From NCBI GenBank assembly GCA_951804985.1, contig OX638134.1:81199679-81263678 (forward strand): 64,000 bases of DNA, in the 5' to 3' direction. The position numbers and the translations under genes are program-made. Origin of the DNA: Dryomyza anilis. Lineage: Eukaryota > Arthropoda > Insecta > Diptera > Dryomyzidae. Every line of letters starts with the position of its first letter. Positions within the stretch are counted from its first letter, which is position 1. Shown here one piece after another: positions 12,236 to 24,433 of the stretch. The notes under the pieces were generated by a model. That model saw nothing but the letters and a program-made list of their open reading frames with translations. It had not been told where the DNA came from and made no database searches.

Positions 12236-12814
12236 TTTTGGCGTTTTTTTTTTGTTGTTTTAAGTCTTGTTTTTATTTTAAAGGACTTTTTAAAAGTTTT
12301 TTTTTTGTTTTTTTATTTAATTCATTGAAATTAAATATTCTGAAATTAATTTTTTAAAAATTAATTTTAAATAAAATAGTTCTGCGAAAATATATCTATA
12401 AAAAAATATATATTTTTGTTAATAATTTTTTTTTGTAAAATTTTTGTTTTTTCATAATTTCATACACAGATTTGACATTTTTGATTATTTACAAAATTGT
12501 TTATTTTTAGTTATTTGCAATAATTTATTTATTTATTTATTTAATTTACTAATTTAATTTACTAATTTATTTATTTACTGACATTTATTTTTTAAATTAT
12601 TTATTTATTTTTTAAATTATTGATTTAATTATTAATTTATTTATTGGTTTATTTATTAATTGATATTTTTATTTTATTTTTTATTTTCATTTATTCAAAA
12701 GAAAAACAAATTTCGGGGTCAAGGTCTGTTGAAATTATTTACTTATTAATATATTTTTTTTAATTATGTAGTTGTTTTTTTATTTTTCAAAAATTTTTAG
12801 CAATAAAATTAATT
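12236..12814. repeat. T-rich simple sequence with TTTA/ATTT tetranucleotides
   Basis: Long T runs followed by ATTT/TTTA repeats at about 12520-12680. No coding or RNA feature. Confidence 0.7.
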
Positions 12815-13450
12815 TTTATGGGAAAATTAAATTTTTTTAGTGAAAAATTTAATTTTTAGTGAAAAATTTAATATATAGTGAAAAATTGAATTTTTAGTGA
12901 AAACATGAAATTTATGTGAAAAATTGAATTTTTAGTGAAAACATGAAATTTATGTGAAAAATTGAATTTTTAGTGAAAATTTTAATTTTTAGTAAAAAAA
13001 TGATTTTTTTTTTTTGAAAACTTGAATTTTTAGTGAAAATTTGAATTTTTAGTGAAAATTTTAATTTTTAGTGAAAAATTTAATTTTTAGTGAAAAATTG
13101 ATGTTTTAGTGAAAAATTTAATTTTTAGTGAAAAATTTAATTTTTAGTGAAAAATTGAATTTTTAGTGAAAAATTGATTTTTTTTTGAAAACTTGAATTT
13201 TTAGTGAAAAAACAAATTTTTAGTGAAAATTAAATTTTCAGTGAAAAATTGAATTTTCAGTGAAAATTGAATATTTAGTGAAAAATTGAATTTTTAGGGA
13301 AAACTTGAATTTTTAGTAAAAAATTGAATATGCAGTAAAAATTTAAATTTTTAATAAATATTTTAATTTGTAATGATAATTGAATTTTCAGTGAAAATTT
13401 TATTTTTCGGTGAAATTAATGATAAAAAATTTAATATTCAGTCAAAAAAA
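12815..13450. repeat. 19-bp minisatellite array 2
   Basis: Degenerate tandem copies of TTTTTAGTGAAAAATTGAA in the same orientation as array 1, with variants ending AACATGAAATTTATG and units lengthened by T runs. It is more diverged than array 1. Confidence 0.88.
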
Positions 13451-13726
13451 TATTCAGTCAAAAATTCAGTGATAATTTAGAGTTCACTTTTATTATTATA
13501 CTTTTATAACTCAAAACAAGTCTTGCTTTTTTAATTTTTGTCTATTGTAATTTTTTGTCTGTCGTAAATTCGGCTTGGGTATTGAATTCAGCATACAAAA
13601 ATTCACCCGCACATTCACATTCATTTTTTAGGTTTGCAATCAACAAATTTTGATTGAAGGTTGATTTTTCCAATTTCACAAATTTACGAAAAGTTGAATT
13701 TTGTTGATATCAGAAATTTGAATGAA

Positions 13727-13957
13727 CAAACGTCGTTGTAGAACGAAAAGTCACCCAATACATTTTTATGAAAAACTTAAAGTTTGTTGATTAATATTAT
13801 AAAAAGTATTTGATGAATTTTTAAAGTTGAAGTATCAATTGATAGATTTATATGAGATCATAGATTACAAAATTGGCAGATATATAACGATATTTGTAAT
13901 TGAATATTTGGCATTTTGAAAATGTATTTGGTGACTTTTCTTTCTACAACGACGATA
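13727..13957. mobile_element. MITE with CGTCGTTGTAGAACGAAAAG ends, copy A
   Basis: The left CGTCGTTGTAGAACGAAAAG then TCACC is mirrored by GGTGACTTTTCTTTCTACAA then CGACG on the right, giving inverted repeats of about 25 bp that continue as AATACATTTT and AAAATGTATTT. About 230 bp, noncoding. Confidence 0.72.
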
Positions 13958-14260
13958 TTTTAATTTATACCCATTTTCTGTCTTTCGAAACGAATGACGA
14001 AACGAAAATATGACGTCAAAATTTCATCAATCGAATTTGAATTGCATGCTACTTGACTTTTAAAACTTTGAAATTTGTTTAAAATTACGGCACTTTCGAC
14101 TAATCGTTTTTCGTTTCGAAATACAGAGAGAGACAGTTAGTTCCGTTAGAATCGATATGGCTTTTATAGTTTTGTTTATATATTATAAGTTGTTATTTAA
14201 TTTTTTTAAAGTTACAAATGAAAAACGGATCGTTTAAACGTTGATATTTTTATAATTTGA

Positions 14261-14486
14261 TACACCCAGAAAAAAATTCCCTCAAATACCATTAAAATTG
14301 GTAAATAGGACAATTATTGATTTAATAGTATACAAAAAATAAATTTTTTCATATAAACTTAAGGGCAATGTCATGGTATTTTCTAGTATTTAATAGTATA
14401 TTCCGATTAAAATAATTCTTTTATACTATTGACTATTTTAATAGTAAAAAAAACTATTATTTATATAGTATTTTTTTCTGGGTGTA
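14261..14486. mobile_element. MITE with TACACCCAGAAAAAAA ends, copy A
   Basis: The termini TACACCCAGAAAAAAA and TTTTTTTCTGGGTGTA are perfect inverted repeats, with TA at both outer edges consistent with a TA target duplication. The interior carries TCAAATACCATTAAAATTGG and TAGTATTTAATAGTATA motifs. Recurrent family in this window. Confidence 0.78.
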
Positions 14487-14840
14487 GAACTATAACGCAC
14501 GATATCTAATTAAGTTTTCATTAACGATAAATAAATTTGATTTATATTGAAAATTTTGTTATTTGAAAAAATGTCTATAGAACACAATTATATTTCACTT
14601 TTATATTATTCTTTTATAACTCAAAACAAGTCTTGCTTTTTTAATTTTTGTCTATTGTAATTTATTTTTCTGTCGTAAATTCGACTTGGGTATTGAATTC
14701 AGCATACAAAAATTCACCCGCACATTCACATTCAATTTTTAGGTTTACAATCAACAAATTTTGATTGCAGGTTGATTTTTCCAATTTCACAAATTTACGA
14801 AAAGTTGAATTTTGTTGATATCAAAAATTTGAATGAACAT

Positions 14841-15076
14841 ATCGTCGTTGTAGAACGAAAAGTCACAAAATACATTTTTATGAAAAACTTAAATTTTGAG
14901 TTTGTTGATTAATATTATAAAAAGTATTTGATGAATTTTTAAAGTTGAAATATCAATTGATAGATTTACATGAGATCATAGATTAAAAATTGACAGATAT
15001 ATAAAAATATTTGTAAATGAATATTTGGCATTTTGAAAATGTATTTGGTGACTTTTCGTTCTACAACGACGATATT
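14841..15076. mobile_element. MITE with CGTCGTTGTAGAACGAAAAG ends, copy B
   Basis: Second copy, produced by the 1.1-kb tandem duplication. Both inverted ends are intact (ATCGTCGTTGTAGAACG and CGTTCTACAACGACGAT). Confidence 0.72.
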
Positions 15077-15377
15077 TTAATTTATACCCATTTTCTGTCT
15101 TTCGAAACGAATGACGAAACGAAAATTTGACGTCAAAATTTCATCAATCGAATTTGAATTGCATGCTACTTGACTTTTAAAACTTCGAAATTTGTTTAAA
15201 ATTACGGTACTTTCGACTAATCGTTTTTCGTTTCGAAATACAGAGAGAGACAGTTAGTTCCGTTAGAATCGATATGGCTTTTATAGTTTTGTTTATATAT
15301 TATAAGTTGTTATTTAATTTTTTTAAAGTTACAAATGAAAAACGGATCGTTTAAACGTTGATATTTTTATAATTTGA

Positions 15378-15586
15378 TACACCCAGAAAAAAATTCCCTC
15401 AAATCCCATTAAAATTGGTAAATAGGACAATTATTGATTTAATAGTATACAAAAAAAAATCTTTTCATATAAACTCAATGTCAATGTCATGGTAATGGTA
15501 TTTTCCGATTAAAATAATAATTTATCCTATTGAATATTTTTAATAGTAAAAAACTATTATTTATATAGTATTTTTTTATGGGTGTA
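15378..15586. mobile_element. MITE with TACACCCAGAAAAAAA ends, copy B
   Basis: Copy within the second half of the tandem duplication. It has lost a short internal piece relative to copy A, and its right end reads TTTTTTTATGGGTGTA. Confidence 0.72.
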
Positions 15587-15687
15587 ATATTTCCGATAAA
15601 AACGAACATGTTGTTGTCAAAACAATATCGTTTATAGGTCTAAATTATCGTTTTCAATAATCTTTAATGATAAAAATGAACTTCTCT

Positions 15688-15911
15688 TCACCCAGAAAAC
15701 AACTATCTCAAATTCCATTAAAATTGGTCAATTGGACAATTATTGATTTAATAGTATAGAAAAAAAAATGTTTTTCAAATAAACTTAAAGGCAATGTCAT
15801 GGTATTTTCTAGTATTTAATAGTATATTCCGATTAAAATAATACTTTTATACTATTGAATATTTTAATAGTAAAAAAACTATTATTTATATAGTATTTTT
15901 TTCTGGGTGTA
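15688..15911. mobile_element. MITE with TACACCCAGAAAAAAA ends, copy C
   Basis: TTCACCCAGAAAAC at the left and TTTTTTCTGGGTGTA at the right. The sequence following it, to about 16020, also matches the flank of copy A. This is therefore a third partial copy of the duplicated block, not an independent insertion. Confidence 0.7.
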
Positions 15912-16439
15912 GAACTATAACGCACGATATCTAATTAAGTTTTCATTAACGATAAATAAATTTGATTTATATTGAAAATTTAGTTATTTGAAAAAATGTG
16001 TATAGAACACAATTATATTTAAAAATTTGCGTTTAATATGGAAATTTTATAATTATATCGAACTTAAAAATGGCCAAATGGTTGCGGAAATTCCTTTTTA
16101 TAATTACAGAAATTGTTATTAGACATCGCGGTATGCTTATTATTTTGATAAATTTGATTTATAAAATTGTTTTTTTCAATTTTTGAAAATTATTTTATTA
16201 ATTTTGTTGATCAGAATTATTATTTTTTATCGATTTTAAAATTTTTATTTTTTATTATATTTTTTAAAATTTATTTTCAATTGATTTTTTATGTGATGAT
16301 TGAAAATTATTATAATTCAAAATTGAAGAAATTTTTTTATTATTTTTTTTGTTTAATTTTTTTATTTTCCAATTTTTTAAAACTATTTTTTTTATTCTTG
16401 TTTTTTTACTTTTTATGTTTTGCGCATTTAAAAAATTAG
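15912..16439. other. T-rich spacer, no gene
   Basis: About 15912-16020 is duplicated flank of the MITE block. The remainder is T-rich low-complexity sequence whose open frames translate to Phe/Leu/Tyr/Ile-rich nonsense. Confidence 0.6.
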
Positions 16440-17720
16440 ACGAAAATCCGTCTCACTTCAACTTAAGCACAAAATTAGCCGCTGCAACAAAAAAACGCAG
16501 TGCCGACCGTCTCAGCGGTGGGAGCCCGAGCGTGCGACGGGCTACGTTCGGCGGTGTGTGTGTGCGAGTAAGTGAGTGTGTATGCGTTGGTGGCGCTTTA
16601 CGACGGTGTGCGTGCAACAGGCGCACTGCGGATGCACTTGGCGTTAGGTTAGGTAACGATGATATCCATGCAGTGAAAGTTTGCGATTAATATTTGATGA
16701 TGTTGACAAAAACAATAATAAAATATTATAACCAACAACAAACACTTGGGGAGGCGTTCGAGTTGTGGCAGTTGTTTTTTTTTGTGGAATTGCAAAAAAT
16801 ACGTTGCAAGCGTAGAACACAAATTGAGTTTTAAGGCAAATTTTATTTTTACTTTTTTTTTTTAAAGAAAAAAAATTATTTTTTTTCAATTTTTATTTTT
16901 TGTAAAATTTTTATAATTTTTTTATGAACAAAAAATAACTGTTTGTAACGTCAACGCTGTCACTGAAGGGCGCGTGCGACCGACGACGACGCAGGCGACT
17001 TTGAACACGACGACGACGTTGTTGTTGCTGCTAATGATCGCCAACAACACCGACGCATTATTTGTTGGATTCGATATATTTTTTTGCAATTTTTAAAATT
17101 TTTTATTTTATTTTTTTTTCGCTCAAAAAAATAAACACAACATCGAAACACAAAAAAGCGAACGAAACTGAAGAAGAAGAAAAACACAAAAAAATTGAAT
17201 AATTCGCGCGCGCGTTATTTGCTGTGGAAAGCTTTCAACCGCTCGTTGCAAAAGTCACCAGTTGACTGAGGCAGCTGGCGCAAAAGCAACGCCACACAAC
17301 GCAGGCCAGGCGGCGGCCCCAAGTTCACCAGAGCTTTGCGTTACCTTCAGCTTCAGTGCACGAGTGAGCGATGCGATGCGACGTTGCGAGCGAATCATGC
17401 GACGTCGACGACAACGATGATGATGACGACGACGACTGGTTGGCAAAATTAAGAGAACGAGGTCTTGCGAGAGCAGAGCAAAAGCGAGAGTGCAAAATGC
17501 AAAAAACAAAAAAAAAATAATTGAGTTAGTTAAAGAGTTATGTATTTTAAAGTTTGTTTTAAAATTTGCCCCCCAAGTATCTGATGAATGTGCATCGTGT
17601 GCTTTACGACAGTAGAGGATCGGGGCATTTCCAATTGGCGCTAAATTTGCTGTATTCAGAGAGCACAAGAGTAGGAGCGAAAGAGCGCAAGTCTAAAACT
17701 AAAGAGTTTAAGAGATCGTT
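16440..17720. promoter_or_regulatory. GC/CpG-richer island with a minus-strand donor, candidate 5' exon region
   Basis: Two GC-rich patches (16440-16690 and 16955-17680) separated by T-rich DNA. On the minus strand a donor CTGAAG|GTAACG has its last exon base at 17345. Just upstream is ATG ATT CGC TCG, which would give an open 18-codon stretch ending at phase 0; this could join in frame to the candidate exon at 11159-11300. A plus-strand donor-like GTGCGA|GTAAGT lies at about 16569. Which strand is transcribed is undecided. Confidence 0.3.
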
Positions 17721-18134
17721 AAAGAGCAAATTAAAGAGTTAAACTATTTGCAATACAAAACATTTTGAAATAGTCTTCTTACACGTTTCTGAAGGTCTTG
17801 GACGGCATGAGGTAGGTACGCAGATAGGTAGATTTATTTATATATAATACCTACCGCGCTTTGGAGTGTCGTCAAACACTCACTATTGGAAACAAATTGG
17901 ATATTTTAAAGCACTTCGTTCGTTTTATAACAATAACCTTCCTCAAGCAGTCGTTATTTGACCCCCATGATAAGGCAGGCAGGCATATTATCAAAATGTT
18001 TCGTCATACACAAATTTGTGTTCACCTTTTTTTTCACAAAAACAAAAAATTGATAGTAGCGCTAATTAGTATTACTATCAGTCGTACTTAAAACAGCGTT
18101 GGTACGTCATGGGCTTTTATTTCAGAACACCAAA
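17721..18134. other. Intergenic, no feature seen
   Basis: Mixed-composition sequence without paired splice sites. The short plus-strand open frame from 17861 has no recognisable product. Confidence 0.5.
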
Positions 18135-19100
18135 AATTCAAGTTTTTATTACAAAATCAAATTTTCACTAAAAATTCAAATTTTTTATTAAATTGTTCAC
18201 TACAAATTTGATTTATAACTGGAATTTTCTTTACTTAAAATTCAATTTTTCACTAAATTTTCAATTTTTCACTAAATTTTCAATTTTTCACTAAAAATTC
18301 AATTTTCACCAAAAATGCAAATTTTCACCAAAAATTCAATTTTTCACCAAAAATTCAATGTTCCCTAAAAATTCAATTTTTCACTATAAATTCAATTTTT
18401 CACTAAAAATTATATTTTTCACTAAAAATTCTATTTTTCACTAAAAATTCAATTTTTCACTTAAATTCAATTTTTCACTAAAAATTCAATTTTTCTCTAA
18501 AAATTAAATTTTTCACTAAAATTCAATTTTACATTAAAAATTCAATTTTTACCAAAAATTCAATTTTTCACTAAAAATTCAAACTTTCACATAAAATTGA
18601 ATTTTTCACCAAAAATTCAATTTTTCACTTAAATTCAATTTTTCACTAAAAATTCAATTTTTCACTTAAATTCAATTTTTCACTAAAAATTAAATTTTTC
18701 ACTAAACATTCAATTTTTAACTTAAATTCAATTTTTCACTTAAATTCAATTTTTCACTAAAAATTTAAATTTTCACTAAAAATTAAATTTTTCACCAAAA
18801 ATAAAATTTTTCACTAAAATTCAATTTTTCACTAAACATTCAATTTTTCGCCAAAAATTAAATTTTTCACTAAAAATTAAATTTTTACCAAAAATTCTAT
18901 TTTTCACCAAAAATTCTATTTTTCACCAAAAATTCAATTTTTCACTAAAACTTCAATTTTTTACCAAAATTTCAATTTTCACTGAAAATTCCAACTTTCA
19001 CATAAAATTAAATTTTTCACTAAAAATTCAATTGAACACTAAAAATTCAATGTTTCACAAAAAATCAAATTTTCATTACAAATAAAATTTTGAATTAAAA
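18135..19100. repeat. 19-bp minisatellite array 3, inverted orientation
   Basis: Tandem copies of TTCAATTTTTCACTAAAAA, the reverse complement of the array 1 monomer, with about 50 units. Frequent variants include TTCACCAAAAATTCAATT and TTTCACTTAAATTCAA. Confidence 0.9.
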
Positions 19101-19204
19101 ATAAAATATTCACTAAATGAAGCCTTAGTGATTTTTAAAATAAAAACATTCTAAATAGAGTTCATAAAAAGTAGCTTCAATAATAAACGAGAAAACATCG
19201 CGCA

Positions 19205-20150
19205 TGTGATGGGCCCACGCATTAAATTTTTTTGTTGCCCCAACTAAAACTTTTCGCTTTTCTCAAAATACAGCCGCCAACCACCAACTACTCTATGCGC
19301 GACCGAGGCCGATGCTATGCGTTCTTTTAATGCACTATCAACGACATCATCATCATCATCATCTGCATCTTGTTCATCATTATCATCTTCTTCAGCATGT
19401 GTTCTATGCCAACAACCAACAACATTCATCCCGCGAAGAGCGCTGCTTCGACCTGACGTTGCTGCTGGCAGCCTCAGTCTCAGGCCTGCCTGATTCTGCT
19501 CTGCTCCACTCTGTGCTGTGCTGCACTGCTCTGCGCCAACGCCAATGACCACATAAGCGCACAATGAATATGGGACAATAAACCCTGTGACAGTCAACGA
19601 GGCTTCGCCATTATAGCACAAAAAATAGAACAGTGCAATGAATTTTAATGCATCAAGCAACGACGACGACCACGATGACTCTGCCTCCGACTGCGCCTCG
19701 TCTAGCGAAGAATCTGTCTGTCCGTCCGTCTGTCAGTCGCATTGCCTGCCACAACATCGCGCCAAGCCACAGCAGAACACCGAACAATACAGAGCAGCAC
19801 ACGAAACAGCAGAGCACCGAACAGTGTTGCAGCTATAACATTCGGCTGCTCCACCCGACTCCAACCCCGTACGTCACCCCACCGACAGCAGCATAAACGA
19901 GTTCGAAGGGAGGCAGCACGCAATGCAACGCCATCGGACGTTGCTTCCACCACGTTGCTCCCGCTCCCTCCCAATGCTAATGCCGAGAATATTTTTTGCA
20001 ACAAAACTACAACGTTGTTGCACGAAAGGGCGAACTGCTATTTTTGGATTAAAGTCAGTGCATTGAACCGCTGCAGCGACTGCCTAGCCTATTCATTGAA
20101 TACATCGCGACCGTCGTGTCGTCGTCGTCGCTGTCGTTGTGCGGCATCCT
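19205..20150. promoter_or_regulatory. GC-richer CAG/CAA island, candidate 5' leader or promoter
   Basis: A 950-bp stretch with abundant CpG, (CAT)n at 19340-19385 and a plus-strand CAA/CAG bias (AACACCGAACAATACAGAG-type sequence), similar in style to long fly 5' untranslated exons. Open frames of 60-150 codons exist on both strands but are repeat-driven (His-, Asp- or Arg-rich) with no recognisable domain. A possible plus-strand acceptor CTCAAAATACAG precedes 19275. Gene identity unknown. Confidence 0.3.
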
Positions 20151-21211
20151 TTTTATTTTATTTATTTTTTCATTTATTTATTAGAAGAAATTAGAAGAGT
20201 AGAAATCACTTCAATTGCAATTTACATACTTGACTTTCGGTTATCAACACCCACACATTTTTCTTTCGAAAATAAATTGGATTCAATAATATTAATTATA
20301 GTATATAGAAAAATTCAAATATAGACTATGAATTATAAAGTAATTGGATTTATTAATTCAATGTAAAAATATTTGTATTGAATTTTGGTTATCAGCAACC
20401 GCACATTTCCTAAAAAAATGCTTAAATTTCAAAAATTATGAGAATTACATATATTATATACAGGTCCGTAGCCAAGATTTACGTTCGGGTGGGGGGTTTT
20501 AAAAATATTAATTTTCAAGAGAGTTCCAGAAAATACATCCGCGTATTCCAATTAATTCTTTTTTTCATTTTTATTCATTCAGATAATGTATTTTCAAATC
20601 ATAAATTTATTTTGGAATATTCCCGACCGAAAATAATGACTCTTAATATTTTCACAAAAACTATAATGAAAAGAAAACGTTTTTCTTCAAATGATTTTTC
20701 AAAAAATGATATCGACCCTCCAAAAATTGGTTACTATACATTTAAAAACTTCATTACATATTTTGTATTATTAATGAGATGTTTCTTATAAACATCACGA
20801 AAAATGTCATATTTGTGGTAGATTCACTGCAACTACTACAGATATACGTAGCATTGCTGCAAATATTCACATATTCCACAGGTATTAATGCTTTTGTAGC
20901 AATACTATTAATATTGTTTCACAAAAAGTGTCAAATATTTGGCTTGAATAATTTGCAACTGCAATGATGTTTAAGGCTCTAATACTTTTCAACCATCTTT
21001 CGTTTTCTTAGTGTAGCAAAAAAGGTTGCCAATATTATATCAAAAATGTTTGCAGAAGAGAGGAAAGCGCCGGATTTTGACAGTTTGCTGTTTCAGTATA
21101 CTTTTTTTATGCTATTAGATATTAGAGCAGACAATTTTAGTTGTTTTAACAATTTTTTTTTGCTCTAACTCCAATTCATAAAAATGAAAATAAAAATATA
21201 TATATTTTTTG
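20151..21211. other. AT-rich intergenic DNA, no gene
   Basis: Open frames at 20438-20791 and 20779-20967 overlap on the plus strand but have AT-driven composition and no recognisable domain or splice context. Confidence 0.5.
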
Positions 21212-21518
21212 TAGCCGCGGTAGCTCAGTGGTTAGTGCGTTGGACTGCGAGCCGAAAGGTCCCCGGTTCAAGCCTGTACTGGGTCTAACAACATATTTTC
21301 ATAGAAACATTTTTCTATACCGCGCTACCTCTCGGCAGTAAATGGCAAACCTACGAGAGTAAAACATTGCCTATGAAAAGCTCTCACCCGCCGTTCGGAT
21401 TCGGCAATAAATTGTAGGTCCCACCACTTTGAGTACAAATATAACACGCACAGCTCAAAATGGTGAGAGCTCGGCCGAAGTTCTATACAGGACTGTAGCG
21501 CCAAACTATTATTATTAT
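21212..21518 (+). mobile_element. tRNA-derived SINE, copy 2
   Basis: The head TAGCCGCGGTAGCTCAGTGG carries the A box and GGTTCAAGCCT is the B box. The anticodon-loop equivalent reads CTGCGAG, but the stem pairs poorly, so it is a tRNA relic and not a tRNA gene. The body passes through the CCTCTCGGCAGTAAATGGCA and CACCCGCCGTTCGGATTC motifs and ends in (ATT)n. An 11-bp target duplication TATATTTTTTG flanks it (21201-21211 and 21519-21529). Most of its length aligns to the inverted copy at 5442-5741. Confidence 0.9.
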
Positions 21519-21536
21519 TATATTTTTTGGTATATT

Positions 21537-21690
21537 CAATAAGTGCGCTACAAAAGTTTTTTTCAAGGGTATCATGAAATGGCAAACCTTACTGAAGAGA
21601 AATGTCAAAAGAGCGGCAAGAAATATGACGTCGTTTGCTGTCCCTGTCGCTCTACTTATGTAGCGTCCCTGTGGAAAAACCCTTTATTTT
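21537..21690. mobile_element. Half copy of a foldback element
   Basis: TCAATAAGTGCGCTACAAAA, AAGAGAAATGTCAAAAGAGC and the closing AGCGTCCCTGTGGAAAAACC match the right half and outer tail of the foldback element at 24434-24763. The other arm is missing. It begins 8 bp after the SINE target duplication. Confidence 0.72.
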
Positions 21691-23010
21691 AATATTTTTT
21701 TTTTATTTCTGATATACCTTTTACTTTTTTTTATTTTTATATTATTATTATTTTTTATATAATAAAATTTTTTTAAACTTATTATAACTTATTTTTTTGT
21801 TTTACCTTTATTTCACTCTTGCATGCGTACATTATTATTATTACGTAGAAGAAATATCTCTTTTAAATAAACATGTTGTCTAACTAGAGTCTACGAATTA
21901 TAGACACATTTAGCTGCAGTGTCTCATGGATATGGCGCCATCTAGTGCAGGTTAGCTACACTAGCAATATGCACACCAGTGACACTAGCACAATCTCTAT
22001 CACTAGCAGAACTAAGATACCCAGCAAACAGTTCGCTATTTCAAATAAAAGTATGCTGTAAATGCAATTTAAAGTTTGCTAAAATTTAGTATTCAGAGTT
22101 TGCTATTAATAGCAGACTTTTTATTTTGAGTGTAGATAAGAAAAAACTGTGGACAAATATTTTAACAAAAAAAATTACACGCAATTTTTCTTCTATTTGT
22201 CAAGACTAATTTTAATATACACTAAAAATAATGAATGCTACAATTTAAAGAAATACTTTTTTAGTAAATTTAAATTTCGTAATAAGTGTTTGAAATTATT
22301 AAAAATTATTATTAAATAAAAAATGTACTATTTTGTGTTTTTGGCAAAGTTGGAATCGACCATCACGATGTCGAAATATTTTCATTCCACAGAGTTTGTG
22401 AGTACATTATTCGTCAGATTTATGAATTAAATCGTGGATTATTTTCACAAATGATTTTCGTAAAATATACGAATATTAAACATAAATATATTTCGTAACT
22501 CTACGAAAGTGCGATCGTACTCTTTACGAATGTTTTCGTAGATCATTTTCGCGAATATGTTCGCCAAATACACTAACTTTATGGGGTATTTTATGCTTGT
22601 TTTATTGTGAGTGTATGTCAACCTAGAGCTTCAAATTTAATTACGACTTTTAAATATTTGTCAAAAAGCTGTACTGGTTAAAATTGTCTATAGTTATAGG
22701 TAAATTTATATTCGTTCAAACTTACCGATTCAATTTTTCTAAAACTGTTTTACTATTTTTGCTGTTCAATATTATACAAATTTAATTTATTATGTTGAAA
22801 AATGTTCTTCAAATTTTTATCGTGTAGACTTCAATTAATACCGTTCGTTTGTGTTAGTGTTACACTGAAAAATAAAGTAATTTATTTAGCTAATTATAAA
22901 AATACTAATTATAATATTACACATGTATTTAATTTTAAATCGAAATGCAACAATATTCAGTTATTCGAATGTTTTAATATAAAAACGTTGAACTAAAATT
23001 TATTGTATTT
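21691..23010. other. AT-rich intergenic DNA, no gene
   Basis: No coding or RNA feature. A patch at 22380-22565 is rich in TTTCGTA/TACGAAA inverted motifs. The open frame at 22802-22996 is low-complexity. Confidence 0.5.
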
Positions 23011-23660
23011 TTTGTGTTTAATTGATTAATCAGCATTTTGATTAATCAACTATTTAAAAATACTTCTTGAACATTTAAAACACTTTTATTTTAAAAATAA
23101 ATTTTTAATTAAGTTAATTTGACTACATTTTTAAATGTTTTTGAATAATATTGATAAATCAGGGTTCTGATCAATCAGGGTTTCTGATTAAGCGATTAAT
23201 CAAATAATCAGGAGTGGAATCGCGTAACTCGATATCGAACAAAAACGTAAGTTTTTCTATCGTTTTTGCTACACGTATCTATATACGCTATCGAACTGAC
23301 GATAGTAGCTGCTCGACATCACTTGAGGTATCGTTTTCATATAATTTTTGTTTTGCGTTAGTTGACAAACATTTTTATAAATAGTGTTGATTACAAAAAT
23401 CTTTATTACAAATTTTTTTTAGATTTCAAAACATACGATTTAAATAATAAAAATATATTTAGCGGAAAGTTTAGTAGAAAAAATTAGTATCAAAAGGATA
23501 GTATCGCTTAAAAGTTACGTGAAGCAAGAATCTGCAATCGAGCAGACGATATCGTTCACAGCACTCGTTGAAACGATTGTTAAGTATCGACTAACGCGAT
23601 TCCACTCCAGGATTCTGTTTACTCAAAATTTTCAGAAATTGATTAATTGCACACAGAAAA
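23011..23660. mobile_element. ATTAATC-rich element interrupted by another MITE
   Basis: Repeated TGATTAATCAG motifs and the internal segment TATTTAAAAATACTT...TTTAAAACACTTTTATTTTA align in order with the interior of the complete element at 31395-31803. The sequence is interrupted at 23211 by a second inverted-repeat element, and the host resumes at CAGGATTCTG near 23608. Confidence 0.6.
23211..23608. mobile_element. MITE nested in the ATTAATC element
   Basis: The termini GGAGTGGAATCGCG and CGCGATTCCACTCC are perfect 14-bp inverted repeats, extending imperfectly as TAACTCGATA and TATCGACTAA. A 3-bp CAG may be the target duplication. About 395 bp, noncoding. Confidence 0.72.
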
Positions 23661-24433
23661 AAAGTGTGTAAATATAACTAAAATGTTAATCAATCCAATT
23701 AATTTTTAATTGAAACTCAGCCGATGTAACTTTTAGTGGCATTGAATTCCATATTCATAATAATGAAAATATGTTAATTGGCGAAACTTTAATTAATTTT
23801 GTTGTCATATTGACATTAAAGTTGTTATATATATTATATTATTTATTGGGAATTTTTAAATCATTAATTAATTAATAAGTAACATCAATTAAAAATTTCA
23901 TTCGATAGAAATTGGATCAATTAAATATTTTGGTAAATTAAATAATATATTTGTCGAAGAGCAACATATGAAAATTAAAATAATTTAATTCAATATATAA
24001 CTTAAAATAAATATTAAATAAGTATTTATACTGTTTGATATGATTTGTAAAATTCTTTCAACCTAACGAATGTTTTACCGAAGTCAGTTTTCACAATTTC
24101 TACAGGTGGGCCAATTAATTGAGTCAAACATAAAATTTGATATTCGCTTTTTAACGATTCAATATGCAACAAAATGAGCATCATAAGCCGTTTGTTCAAA
24201 TTCTTGACAGCAAAAATAAATTGAGCCATTTAATGCTTTAATAAATACACTAAATAATGCAATATCCTGATTTAAAATAACAACGTAGAAGAAAATAATG
24301 TTAGAAGAAACTGAACGACGCTGCCGACGCACGAGATACACAAACAAAAAACAAAATGAAATCCAGAAGAAAAAAACAGTGTTGCAATTTAAGAAAATGA
24401 ATAATTTTTAATTGGAATACGATATTGTTTGCT
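23661..24433. other. AT-rich intergenic DNA, no gene
   Basis: Two overlapping minus-strand open frames (24026-24347) show no domain, splice context or start environment that would support a gene. Confidence 0.5.

Larger units (their letters stand above)
13491..15590. repeat. 1.1-kb direct tandem duplication
   Basis: The block starting near CTTTTATAACTCAAAACAAG at 13501 recurs at 14611, an offset of 1110 bp, with few substitutions through about 15590. Each copy carries the same two nested MITEs (13727-13957 with 14261-14486, and 14841-15076 with 15378-15586). The duplication therefore post-dates those insertions. Noncoding. Confidence 0.88.

Noticed and set aside
17255..17668. 137-codon minus-strand open frame as a protein gene
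   Set aside because: It reads through a likely splice donor at 17344-17343 and mixes AT-rich and repeat-derived sequence with no domain. Only the short part before the donor could be coding.
19244..19660. Minus-strand frame with a hydrophobic N-terminus resembling a signal peptide
   Set aside because: The hydrophobic stretch has no ATG (it opens at TTG), the rest is Asp-rich repeat translation, and it lies in a probable leader/promoter island with open frames on both strands.
21212..21290. Functional tRNA gene (A and B boxes present)
   Set aside because: Anticodon stem pairing is poor, the same sequence with a 200-bp body and ATT tail occurs twice with target duplications, and there is no terminator directly after the tRNA-like part. 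A SINE explains it better.
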